From Alisma plantago-aquatica (taxonomy: Eukaryota; Streptophyta; Magnoliopsida; Alismatales; Alismataceae): a stretch of DNA of 64,000 bases. Positions 23,250-33,539 of this stretch are shown piece after piece (within the stretch, counting starts at the first letter, position 1; each line of letters starts with the position of its first letter). The position numbers and the translations under genes are program-made. Below the pieces are notes generated by a model. It was not told the DNA's origin, did not search any database, and saw only the letters and a list, made by a program, of their open reading frames with translations. The DNA is taken from contig OY856413.1 of NCBI GenBank assembly GCA_963693085.1, positions 105,282,501-105,346,500 of the forward strand. Direction: 5' to 3'.

Positions 23250-24530
23250 ATAATTCCATCACAAGCACAAAAGTCGTTCATGAATTGTATCCAAATTTGC
23301 AATGGAAATATGACACACTCATACCCCCACCTAATTCTCAAGTAATCCTCACTTACATGATTGCCAGGAAGAAATTCCAAGTCTTTGAGGAAACCCTGAA
23401 CATCATTTTCCCCAGTATTGAGGTGATTGATACTTGGAGGAAGGACTACCCCGAGTATTTTGACCTTGACTCTGAGGTCTTCTACAAGCAATATGATCTC
23501 ACTCTTCTTGATATGTACAAATTCTTGAAGAAGCCTCAGTTTCCCTATAGAAAGAAGTGTACCCTTTCCTCCTCTTCCTTAGACCTCAAGAACCACATAC
23601 TCATCCTAGTTGTTAACTACAATATTCATACAAAGAAAAATCAGACTGAAATTGCAGAAAACACTACAGTGATTATGTTCTGTCTCTTGAAGAACATTGG
23701 AGTCAAATGGTCTCATTATGACCTTCACCAAATGGCCTGTTTTGACTCTGGTATGAACACTCGTGGCACCCACCCACCCTACCCAACCCTGATATGTGTC
23801 TTTTTTAGACATGCCACTGGAAAATCTCTTTTCCATGACCTTGACTACAAACCTTTCCAGAAAGGCATTTGCATCAGTGAGACCACACTTCAGAAGTTTC
23901 TGCCTATCCCATCCTCTACCACACCTGGAGCCTCTACCTCCACCTATGCACCCCCACCTCCTTAGCCTTCCCGACCTGCCCACGCCTCTTTTCATGTGTC
24001 AAATGAAACCCTCATGGGTTACATGATGCATTAGTAGGCATATAACCTTCAGGTTTAGGAGCATAAGCATCAAGATCTCTATGCCATCATGTCTACCATG
24101 AACCTCTCCTATGCACATTCCTATCCTGCCTACCAGCCCTTCCCAAGAGGTGACTATGCATCCTATTCATATGATCACTTTTACCCTACCCATCCACCTT
24201 CTACTTCCTCTTCTACACCCTTTTCTATTGGTGGATCTACCCTTGTTGTTCTACCTCTCCCTACTGGTCCTATAGCTACCCTGCTTACAGGACTTGGCAC
24301 CTCTTCTCCTTCCCACCATCAAGCCTAAGAGTTACATGACCTTGGTATATCATGGGATGAGTAGAATGCCAGGTGGCCTGGTCGTGGTTTTGATTCCTCT
24401 ATCGATGAGGAGATGCCAGATCAGGTTGATGAGGAATCGACTACTGATGATGAGGAGGCTTTTGAGGATGGTGGTGATGATGGTTCTGGTGGCTCTGTTG
24501 GTGGTTCTGTGATGAAGGTGATGTTGTTGT
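23250..24530 (+). pseudogene. Copia A extra ORF, second part
   Basis: A single frame is followable from the copia B junction to about 24530. It holds a globular region (VVHELYPNLQW, VIDTWRKDYPEYFDL, VKWSHYDLHQMACF), then a Pro/Ser/Thr-rich stretch (SSTTPGASTSTYAPPPP), a Tyr/Pro-rich part (SYAHSYPAYQPFPRG) and a strongly acidic tail (DEEMPDQVDEESTTDDEEAF). In-frame stops at 23963, 24032, 24035, 24056, 24326 and 24362 are all TAG or TAA where CAG or CAA would fit. The architecture recalls plant proteins annotated as putative plant transposon protein domain, but I cannot confirm this without a profile search. It belongs to the same unit as 13682-14000. Confidence 0.62.
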
Positions 24531-25354
24531 CTCTTCTGCACCTTCACACGAAGATGATCACTATGAGCCAGAAGCTTCTGATGCTGCTGATGATGACGTT
24601 GATGATGTGGACATAGATGACCTAGATGTTTAGATGTTTTAGTTTGTAGTCTATATATGCTGATCATATGTATCTTTCTAGACTAATTTGTACTAAAAAT
24701 ATCTGGGCACATTTTTTTGAGCTGTACTATTTATCATCATGTTTTCATCATTTTGGCTTGTAGTTTTTTCTGAGGACATGCTCTCTGGGTTGTAATCTTA
24801 ATCATATGTACACTTACTCTTTGATTTACTATATATCATGAGTTGGTGCCATGTTTACCAAATTTTGATTATGACTTAGATTGTTTGTTTCTCTCATCTC
24901 TGTTTGGTGTATGCTTTGAGATTATATGTTTTATGGTTATGGGTGTATGTTTGGTTGTTCTTAGAGAAGACCTGTGTTCTGTGTTCTCATACCCCCTTCC
25001 ATTTTGATAATGTCAAAAGGGGGAGAGAAGTTCAATGTTTGAAGCTCAATCATACTGCTTTTATTGCCTATGTGATCATTTTCTTGTTCAGTATATGCTT
25101 TATCATGTGACTTTCTAAAGGACCATATAGTATACATGTTATAGTGTTTTGTATAGATAGACTAACTATGCAGGAAAGAATAAGCATAGATTGAGGGGGA
25201 GAAATTCACATTGTTCAAATCATGAATCCCCCTGCAACTCACAAGGCAAATGTATAAATTTACATATACTTTTCAATACAATTGAGGAATGGTTTGTCAT
25301 GTCAAAAAGGGGGAGAATTTTGACTTGAGAGTTATACATTGTCCATATTTTGAT
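24531..25354 (+). other. Copia A 3' noncoding region with multiple polypurine tracts
   Basis: Purine tracts occur at about 25013 (AAAAGGGGGAGAGAAG), 25190 (TTGAGGGGGAGAAA) and 25305 (AAAAAGGGGGAGAA); two of them follow the word ATGTC. Repeated purine tracts in the 3' noncoding region are a described Sirevirus trait. A full 3' LTR should follow the last tract, but recognisable Athila coding sequence begins only about 40 bp later, so the LTR is missing or nearly so. The exact junction (25320-25355) is unresolved. Confidence 0.6.
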
Positions 25355-25495
25355 AATGAATTTTAGTATGCCAACAAGATGTTGTATGGCCCATAGAAGA
25401 ATTATGCAGCAACTTAACAAGAATTTCTCACCATTTTTTTTTCTTTTAACATGTTTCAATACTATCTAGTGAGCTTACAAGTGGTATCTGAAACT
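25355..25495 (+). pseudogene. Athila-type gypsy pol relic, piece 1 (RNase H)
   Basis: From about 25367 one frame reads YANKMLYGP, stop, KNYAAT, stop, QEFLTIFFSF, then FQYYLVSLQVVSET. This matches, residue by residue, the RNase H region of plant Athila elements as I remember it (pattern YASKTLN..QKNYATTEKEFL..VFA.DKF..YLVG). The two stops sit where Gln or Glu is expected. The reading is cut by the LINE at 25496 and resumes at 29028. Confidence 0.78.
25481..25495. repeat. LINE target-site duplication, left copy
   Basis: GTGGTATCTGAAACT is repeated at 29028-29042 with one mismatch (G to A). The length of 15 bp and the position after the poly(A) tail on the other side fit target-primed reverse transcription. 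Confidence 0.85.
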
Positions 25496-28400
25496 ATCTA
25501 GTGACTACCAGTAGAAGTAGAAGTCCGAGACATACGAGGACTGCTATGAATAAGAATAGAAACAATGCTCGCTCCGAGGGAGGAGGGGGCACAACCAAGT
25601 GTTAATGTCCCTCCTCACCTGGAATGTGCGAGGAGCGGCATTGAAGGGTAGCCAGAAGGAGCTCAGACGAGTTATAGTGAAGGAGGGAGTGTCTCTTGCT
25701 GTTGTGCTTGAGACCAGAATAAGAAGGGAGGTCAGTGAAAGGGTGGCTACCTTATTCCCTAAAGGGTGGAGGGCTAGAACTAATTTGGAGGATGTTGAGG
25801 GAGGGAGGATTACCATTGGGTGGAATCCAGAAGTGTGGGATGTTGATCCTATCAGCTCCGCTGATCAGGTCATAACTGTGTCCTACTGTAATGAAGGTGG
25901 TTTTGCCTTTGTTCTTTCTGGGGTGTACGGTGAAAGATTGGAAACTGACAGAAGAAGGCTATGGGAAAGAATTAAAGAGACGACACATGAGGAGATACCA
26001 TGGTTAGAAATAGGAGACTTCAATAACATTAGAAGGGTAGATGAGAAGAAAGGAGGTCGTAGAGTCCCGAAGAGGGTGATGGCGGCTTTCAATGACACAG
26101 TGGATGTAGATGGGCTGATTAAACTCAGTAAGATCGAGGGAGGCACTACCTGGTCTAATAAACAAGATGGTAACAGGAGGATAGCCAGTGACATCGACAA
26201 AGGGTTGGTAAATGAAGCCTGGTTGAATGTGTGGCCGAATTCAGTGATAAAACTTGAAGCAGACGCATTGAGCGATCATGATCTGATGAGGATTGACCTG
26301 ATCAAAAAGCCTTATATTCCTAGGCCGTTCCTCTTTTCCAACTGGTGGACGAGTTGGAGTGGTTTTAAAGAGGTGGTTGCTTCATCCTGGGCCATCCAGG
26401 TGGAAGATAACCCAATGTACACTACGATAAAGAAGCTACAGAATACTAAGAAATGCATTAAGACCTGGACGAAGGAGAAGGTAAACCTAAAAAATCTCAT
26501 GGAAGATTCAGTGAAAGAATATGACAAGGTGAAAGCTAACATTTGCAAAGACCCTCTTAACCATGATAAACAACAGAAAGAGAAGAAGATTGAAGAAAGA
26601 TTGAGTAAATTGAAAAAAGCCGAGAAAGTCCAGTTTTGGCAAAGAAGTCGTATGAATTGGATTAGGGATGGGGATAGAAACACGAGAACCTACAATGAAA
26701 TGGTGAAAAAGAAGGAGCTAAGGGAGACTATCCATGAATTGATAAATGAGGATGGCAAACCGGTGAATACTAGAGAAGAAATAGCATTAAATGCTATCAA
26801 CCACTTCAGTGATTTGTACAATAAAGAAGACAACTACAATAATAATTATGACGAACTCCTCCCTAGTAGAAGGGTCACAGAAGCGATGAATACTTCTTTG
26901 TGCCATCATGCTGATGATGAAGAGACTAGACAGGCAGTGTTTTCTTTCAACCCATCCAAGGCCCCGGGGCCGGATGGTTTTAATGGGTTATTTTACCAAA
27001 GTATGTGGACTATTATAAAAAAGGACATATGTGATGCAGTGAGATGGGTTATGACTGGGCACAGCATGGTGAGAGCTACCAACCACACGCTTATCAAACT
27101 CATACAAAAAAAGAAAGATAGCAACAACGTTAATGACTTCAGGCCTATAGCATGTTGTAATGTCCTCTACAAAGTGGTGACGAAGCTTTTAACAGGTAGA
27201 ATCAAATGTGTATTGCCCGATATCATATTTAAAGAACATAGTATGTTCATAAGAGGGAGGAGGATTGCTGGGAACACCCTTCTTGCTACTGAATTTATCA
27301 CAGGGTTTAGGGTCAAGAGGGCCAATGCCAAGGCTTGCATCAAAATCGACCTAAACAAGGCCTATGACCATGTCAGGTGGACACCTCTGTGGGAAATCCT
27401 TAAAGCTATGGGGTTTGCAGATGTTTTCATCAGTATTCTGAAGCAGTGTGTCGAAACTACTTCCTACTCAATCCTTATTAACAGGGGCCCGATTGGGATG
27501 TTTAGAGCTACAAATGGACTCCGACAAGGAGATCCTTTATCACCCTTGTTGTTTACAGTGGTTATGGAAGGACTGACGACGATGATTAATGAAGCTGAAA
27601 GAAAGGGGATCATTAGACCGTTCACCATCAAAAGCACTAAAGTTAAGACCCACCTCGTCTTTGCGGATGATATTTTGCTATTCTCAGTGGGACATGGTAA
27701 TAGATTGAAAGAATACAAAAGAGTTCTGATCAGATTTGGGAACTTAACTGGGCTTTATATTAGTGACATCAAATCCATGATCTTTCTTTCTAAATCATGT
27801 GATACTCGAAGAGGCAGGTTGAAGCATGATGCTGGTATGAACATAGGTTGTTTCCCGACTAAATACCTGGGAGCACCTATAGCAGGTGGTAAAGGAATAA
27901 CAGGGGAGTTTTGTGAGTGCCTTGATGAGCTGAGATAGAAAGTTGATAGCTGGAGTGGAGTGAAGATGTCGTTTGATGGCAGATTGGTGCTAGTTTGAGC
28001 GGTACTGCAAAGTAAAATTTGGTTCTGGACTGATGTATGTGAAATTCCAAATGCGGTTGTGGAAGCCATGAGGAAAGTGACTGCAAATTTTGTTTGGGGA
28101 GGGAAAGGACATGGTATAGACTGGGATGTTATTGCCCAACCATTTAGATGTGGGGGACTTAATATCATGCACCCAAGGAAGATGAAGGAAAGCTGCCAGA
28201 TAAGGAGGATGGACATATTTCTAACTGATAAGACCAATATATGGTCTCTTTGGATGACTACAAGATATGGGAACACCCCTATTCTGGATGACAGAACGAC
28301 ATCAAAGATATGGGCAGGGATGTGCAAGTAATGGAGCAAAACTCATATGCAATACAAAGTTGAAAATGGTCTCTTCTCTCTGGTTGATATGGGCAGGAAA

Positions 28401-29027
28401 CCATGGACCAGCTGTGACGCCAGTATAGACATTCCCTGGACCAGAATGGTTTGGAACACTTTCCATAATTCTAAGTGGAGTGTAACCTTGTATAGGGCGA
28501 TCCTTAACAAGTTACCTACAAAGGATAGAATGAGAAGATGGGGGTTTGATGTAGACCCCAAATGCCAACTGTGTAGATTGGAGGATGAGGATCATGATCA
28601 TTTGTTCAATTCTTGTAAGTACTCCAAATTTATTTGGGAACTTATTTGTCTGAAGAACACGTGGGGCAGTAATCATCAGGCCAACCTCGGCCTTAAAGCA
28701 AACTGGCTGGAGGGATTCACAAATAGTAAAGCTCAGAGGGGCTATGCGGGGCTGTGTCTTTCTAGTTTTTGCTTTTGTATATGGGAAGAAAGGAATAGTA
28801 GAATTCACAGTAGAATTTGTAAAGATGAAGGTACTCTGGTTAAGAGTATTACGTCCAACATTTCTAATATGTTGAGGGCCAAAAAAGGCCTTGCCGTTGG
28901 ACTAACCAACAGAGAAATATCATACTGGGGATTTTTGTAGAGGGCCCCTTGTATACTTTTGGTGTTTGTAGTGGTTTCCTTTAAAGAGGGACCTTTTGGC
29001 AATATATTTACCTATTTCCAAAAAAAA
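25496..29027 (+). mobile_element. 5'-truncated L1-type LINE
   Basis: The element is 3,532 bp, bounded by the 15-bp target duplication, and ends in a short A run (29020-29027). It has ORF2 (endonuclease, RT and C-terminal zinc region) but starts only about 100 bp before ORF2, so ORF1 is absent: typical 5' truncation. It sits inside the RNase H codons of the Athila relic. Confidence 0.93.
25599..28940 (+). pseudogene. LINE ORF2: APE endonuclease and reverse transcriptase
   Basis: One frame is open for 3.34 kb apart from three stops: TAG 27936, TGA 27996 and TAA 28329. The endonuclease comes first (WNVRG at residue 8, LETR, GDFN near 139, SDHD near 225). A lysine-rich linker follows, then RT with AFSF-type SKAPGPDGFNG, RPIACCN, KIDLNKAYDHV, GLRQGDPLSPLLF and the active site FADD at about 688-691. 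The C-terminal part (28059-28940) has the zinc-binding zf-RVT pattern (CQLCRLEDEDHDHLFNSC). No frameshift is present. The stops are at positions where CAG, CGA and CAA would be natural. ORF2 nicks target DNA and copies the LINE RNA; this copy is inactive. Confidence 0.93.
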
Positions 29028-29042
29028 GTGGTATCTAAAACT
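29028..29042. repeat. LINE target-site duplication, right copy
   Basis: GTGGTATCTAAAACT, matching 25481-25495 at 14 of 15 bases, directly after the poly(A) tail. Confidence 0.85.
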
Positions 29043-30253
29043 GTCAATGATTCTATGAAGCACTTACTGTCGAAGAAGAATGAAAAGCCCTTGATGATTG
29101 GATGGTTCTTATTATTGCACGAGTTGATCTTGAGATCAAACATAAAAAGGAACTAAAAATGTAGTTTTCAATCATCTCATTTGATTTCAATTAAAGATAG
29201 TGATCCAATGCCTATTAATGATACCCTTGTTGATGATTTTCCATATAATATAACCACATTCACCATGTAGTATGATGATTTTGTGAACTACCTTGTTGCG
29301 GGAGTGTTGTGTCTAGTTTGCATCAAAAATGAAAAGAGAAATTTTGTGTCATACATCAACCATTTCTATTGGTATGATCCAAATTTCTACTTATTGTATT
29401 TAGACGTCCTTTACCATCAATGCATCTCCAAAGAGACAACTCCTTCCATTCTAAAAAATATCATTTTGGCCCTACTACATGTCCATTATTCTTCAACAAC
29501 ACTAACATAAAAGTCCTTCAATGTGGGTTATTTTGGTGCTCTATATTCAAGTATTCTCACATCTATGTAAGGTCATGTTATCATTAGTGATTCAACAATA
29601 TTTCCAAAAGGGGTGAGATGCCACTCAATCTTTGGTAGGAAGTTGAGATCTTAGACATCTAGGGTATGGACTACATGGGTCCATTTCCCTCCTCTTACAT
29701 TTCTATTACATTTTGGTCATTTTTTATTATGTTCCCAAGTGGGTTGAAGAAATTTCCATAGTTTCCCATGGATCCAAACCAATAATCAGGGTTTTCAAAT
29801 ATACTATCTATTCAGACTTCAGAGTTTCCCTCACTATTATTCTTCATGGAGGATCTCACTTCTTGGAGAATAGATTTGAAGCACTCCTTCACAATTACGG
29901 TGTGTCTCAGTGTCTGCTACTTTGTACCGCCCACAGATGAGTGTTCAAGTGGATGTTCTTAATATCCAAATTAAGGCCATTCTTGAGAATAGAGTTGGAA
30001 AAGTAGTCAGGATTGGGAACACATGGTCAATGACACACTTTGTGACATGAAAACATGCCACTTACCGGTAGAGATTAAGTGTCATGCTTCATGGATCGTC
30101 AAACAACTTAACCTTGAACTCCAAGTAGCAAAGGAAAATTGATAATTGTAACTACAAGAGATAGAAGGGCTAAGGCTGACATTGTATGAGAATACAAACA
30201 TTTATAGGGACCACAAAGAGTATGTGGATAATGAGAGCTTAAAGTGGAAGGTT

Positions 30254-30258
30254 CTTCA
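30254..30258. repeat. Probable target duplication of the Tekay-like element, left copy
   Basis: CTTCA before the LTR; CTACA follows the other LTR at 50284-50288 (4 of 5 match). Divergence is expected given the element's age, and Athila coding on both sides joins up at this point. Confidence 0.6.
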
Positions 30259-33200
30259 CGTAAGACCTTTGACCTATCCTAAGATATTAACCCACTTTGT
30301 TAGCCTTATGACATGTTTAGATTCCTATCATAGCATGTGTTTTTATATTTAGAACCATATACAAATTACCCATCGAATTGGGGTTTCCTTGCAATTTGCA
30401 TAAGGTGTGATGGTTGTATTTTTCCTTATCTTGCTTGGGCATAGGTAGATGCAGTCAGGTGATCCAGCCTAACCTAGCTACCTTTCCATTGGTTGAGAAT
30501 TGATGCAAGTGTGCCTAGCATGTTGTTGGTTGGAGACCAACTAGTGTCCTCTACTTGTTTGTCAGTTTATAGTGTGCTTGGTCCTTCGTTGGTTGAGAAT
30601 CGACGGGACCCTCCTATGATTTTTTCAGTGGTTGGGTGCTTGGTTTTGACATCTAAAGTTCACCCAAGAAACCTTTTGTGTTTTCCATTGACTGTCTATC
30701 GATAGAATAGTTGAGCAGTTTGGTAGTGGATTTTTGTGGAAGGGTACAAATGGGAAATATGCACCGTAGCTAACCTATGGTTTTGTAAAAACTCCATGTT
30801 GATGATGTACACTTAGATGATTTTCTTGGTGACCTTTAACTAAAAAATTTTAGTGAAGGTAAGGACTAACACATTTTATGGTTGCATCGACCAACTTATT
30901 TCCTAGTAATGTGCATTGATGGAAAGTCGTGGTCTATCCTGGAATTGTATGACTGACTGATGAAGGTAAAACTCTGACTAATGATGTGAAAGTTTGAGCA
31001 CTTTTCCTCTCCTTTAGGGTTGTATATTCCCCCTTACCCATCCTTCTCATCTCACTTGCACATGTAAGAAACAAAGTGTTGCTGCATAGTGAAACACCAC
31101 TGGTGTATGACAACTGACAGGATTTTTGGTTTTGTTACTTCTTAATTTTAGTGGGATCTACCTTCATCATATCCTTTTATGATGTGAGGTAAGGCAGTTG
31201 GTGTCTTCTAAGATTTGATCAGGGTAAGTAGAACTACTATTGTGTATTTTACTGGTGAACTTAATCTCTTATCCTTCTTGGACATTTTCTAGGTGGTTTT
31301 TCTCTAGGGATTAAACAAAAGAGTCTAACAACCTTGTTCCACCTCTTTCTCACATGTTAGGTTTCTCTCGATTGTATATAGGTGGAATATGATAAGTTGA
31401 AAGATAGGAACCCAAACCTTTGTAGAGTTGCCTTCGACATTGGAGTTTGTTGTAAATCTAGTGTCTTCACATTCATCGATCATGCACAGACCCCTTTTCT
31501 ATGCTATCAAGTGAGTTATATAACATCTACTTTTCTTGTTACATGCCTTAAGCTTGTATGTCAGAGATCTTGTTGTTATATACCTTTAAGTTTCTGATAG
31601 TGGTAGTTCCATGTACATAGGCCTTAATAATGAGTTTTCCTACCTATATGTGGAGGATACATACCGCAGGCACCCTTATGAGACATAAATAGTGAGCATG
31701 CATATGACTTTTGACGATAGGAGAAGCTTAAGTTTTCATCTCTAGTATTATAATATGTCATGCTAGTTTACAAGATGTTATATTTTAGCTATTTATGATT
31801 TTTATACATTCATTATCTATGTTTAGATTTTTTTTATAGTAATATGTATCGAGAATATGAAAAGATGACTCCTTTATAAAAAAAAGAGGGTTTACACATG
31901 TTATCCATCTAAGGTGTGACAACTAATGGTTTTTCAGAAATTTGTTGTCCTTGTTATATTGAGGTTTTAGGTCATGATTTTTGGGTGTTTTACATCTTCT
32001 ATGGTTGTTTATTGCTTCTCCTTATATTACCATTGATAGGCCACTTATGCCTTAGTTGATGTAATCGTAGGACAGTGAATACAACTATCAAGAGAAACTT
32101 GATGTGGAGACTTGAATCTGTAGAACCATCCATGCGGGTCATTAAGGGGAATGGGGAAATGATTTAATCTTGTAGTAGCCAAGAACTATGAGAATATGCT
32201 CAGAGCCATATATTAGTAAATATATTGAAATGCTTTGGTGTGGATATCCTATCCTATTTAAATGATTTTTTGGCTAGAAAAGCTTGAGTAATGTAGAGTA
32301 TGATGGAGGGTGGTTACCCTACTTTCTTTGGTGTTGTGACATGTGTTACCAGGTTGTTTTGGTGAATCATTTTGGAAGTGTATATCCACGATGGGCTTGC
32401 TAGTGTGTTCACTACTTTTTGGTTACTTTCTTTAACTTGAGGTTCTAATGAGAGGTATAGGGAATCAAAATATCCTTTGATATATATGTATGTCTGAGAT
32501 GGATTAATAACATCCATTTAGCTATTTAGGTGGTACACCCCATGCAACCTAGGGCACTAAAAGATATATCAATTGTGAAGCGTACTTGTATAGAATTAAT
32601 TGACACCAAAACATGGTCTCACATTGAATGGTTCAATTATTAGTATTTATAGTGTACATGTGATATCTGATGAGTCTTGCATGTAGACATACGCCATAAA
32701 TGATAGTTAAGTATATATCATTGGGTATATCAAGAAGTGTTATATTTGTAGTTTTATCTACTTTCTTTATCCTATAGTTCCTTGCAAGTAATAAATTTTT
32801 ACGCATTATATCATAATATTGGGACTTAGGGATTCACCACTATGGTTTTCCACATTTTATAGGTGATTGTCCTAACTATCTTAGATGTGGAAGAGAAGAT
32901 AAACAAGGAGGGGAACGCTTTAAGATCAAGATGTCAATTATATTTATGTGAAGGGATCTTAGAGGTAGGTGACATTTATGTGACCTCCTCCAGAGACAAA
33001 TCATATGGGGATAGAGTCATAGTTGTCCCTGCACACTCAGTTCCTACAATAGGCGGTTTTATTGCATCCTTTGTCCACCTAGAATCTTGTATATTCACAT
33101 ACAACCTTTTTAACTAGAGTAATAAATGTTGTAATAGGTCAAACTTATAATCTATGGAAGTGTTACATTTGTAAAACTTATGTGGCTTTTCCTTCGATAA

Positions 33201-33428
33201 TTTATCGTGGGCTCAGCTATGACAAAACTCGCAATCTATGACAATGGTTTTCTACCTTATATGTCTTGTGTGCGAATGCAATGCTAAAGAAAGGTAGGTT
33301 CTTGATATTTCACTAGAATTTTATATTTTGATATATTTTTATGTTTTATGTGTGTGATAACACTATTAGGTTTTAAAGTTTAGGATTTGGTTTTGAGTAA
33401 TCTTTCTCTTGCATTGTTGGGTGTCACA
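30259..33428 (+). repeat. Tekay-like 5' LTR
   Basis: About 3.17 kb. It starts with a mutated TGTAAG (CGTAAGACCTTTGACC) and ends GGTGTCACA. Blocks shared with 38384 onward include GGGTTTCCTTG, TGTGATGGTTGTAT, CCTTTCCATTGG and CTCTACTTGTTTGT. The ORF at 31382-31597 recurs at 39580-39831 only because both lie in LTRs; substitutions fall in all codon positions, so I do not call a gene. Confidence 0.82.
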
Positions 33429-33434
33429 AGTTTT

Positions 33435-33447
33435 TGATATCAGATCC
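33435..33447 (+). other. Degenerate primer-binding site (initiator-Met tRNA)
   Basis: TGATATCAGATCC, six bases after the LTR end, is a mutated TGGTATCAGAGCC. The following TCTAAGTCTACAAGTACATA matches the LARD-like element's context at 3953-3972. Confidence 0.8.
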
Positions 33448-33539
33448 TAGATTTTCTAAGTCTACAAGTACATAGGATTAGGATTTATGTAAGTTCTTAA
33501 GAGTCCACCATATCTAACCATTTATTATGGTTGTATAGC

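Larger units (their letters stand above)
29028..30258 (+). pseudogene. Athila-type gypsy pol relic, piece 2 (RNase H end, integrase)
   Basis: Just after the LINE the reading KHLLSKKNEKPLMIGWFLLLHE continues RNase H. Then come PINDTLVDDF, DDFVNYLVAGVL (the start of the integrase zinc domain in Athila) and a fragmented integrase core with recognisable pieces: VWTTWVHFPP, WRISLLGE, a QMSVQVDVLNIQIKAILE segment matching the GQVEVSNREIKRILE region, and LNLDLQVAKENR. Many stops and frameshifts show great age. It ends at 30258, where the Tekay-like element is inserted. Confidence 0.82.

Noticed and set aside
13682..24530. Envelope glycoprotein gene in copia A
   Set aside because: Position is right for an env-like ORF, but I see no signal peptide, membrane anchor or cysteine pattern, so I list it only as an extra ORF of unknown role.
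25481..25495. GTGGTATCTGAAACT read as a primer-binding site (compare TGGTATCAGAGC)
   Set aside because: It is repeated at the other end of the LINE as its target duplication, and translates in frame with the Athila RNase H; no LTR end precedes it.
27755..28339. 194-codon antisense ORF across LINE ORF2
   Set aside because: Shadow of ORF2, which has clear RT motifs on the other strand.
31382..31597. ORF pair in the Tekay-like LTRs (31382-31597 and 39580-39831) that looked like a conserved small protein
   Set aside because: They are the two LTR copies of one element. Substitutions fall at all codon positions and change many residues, so there is no sign of selection for a protein.
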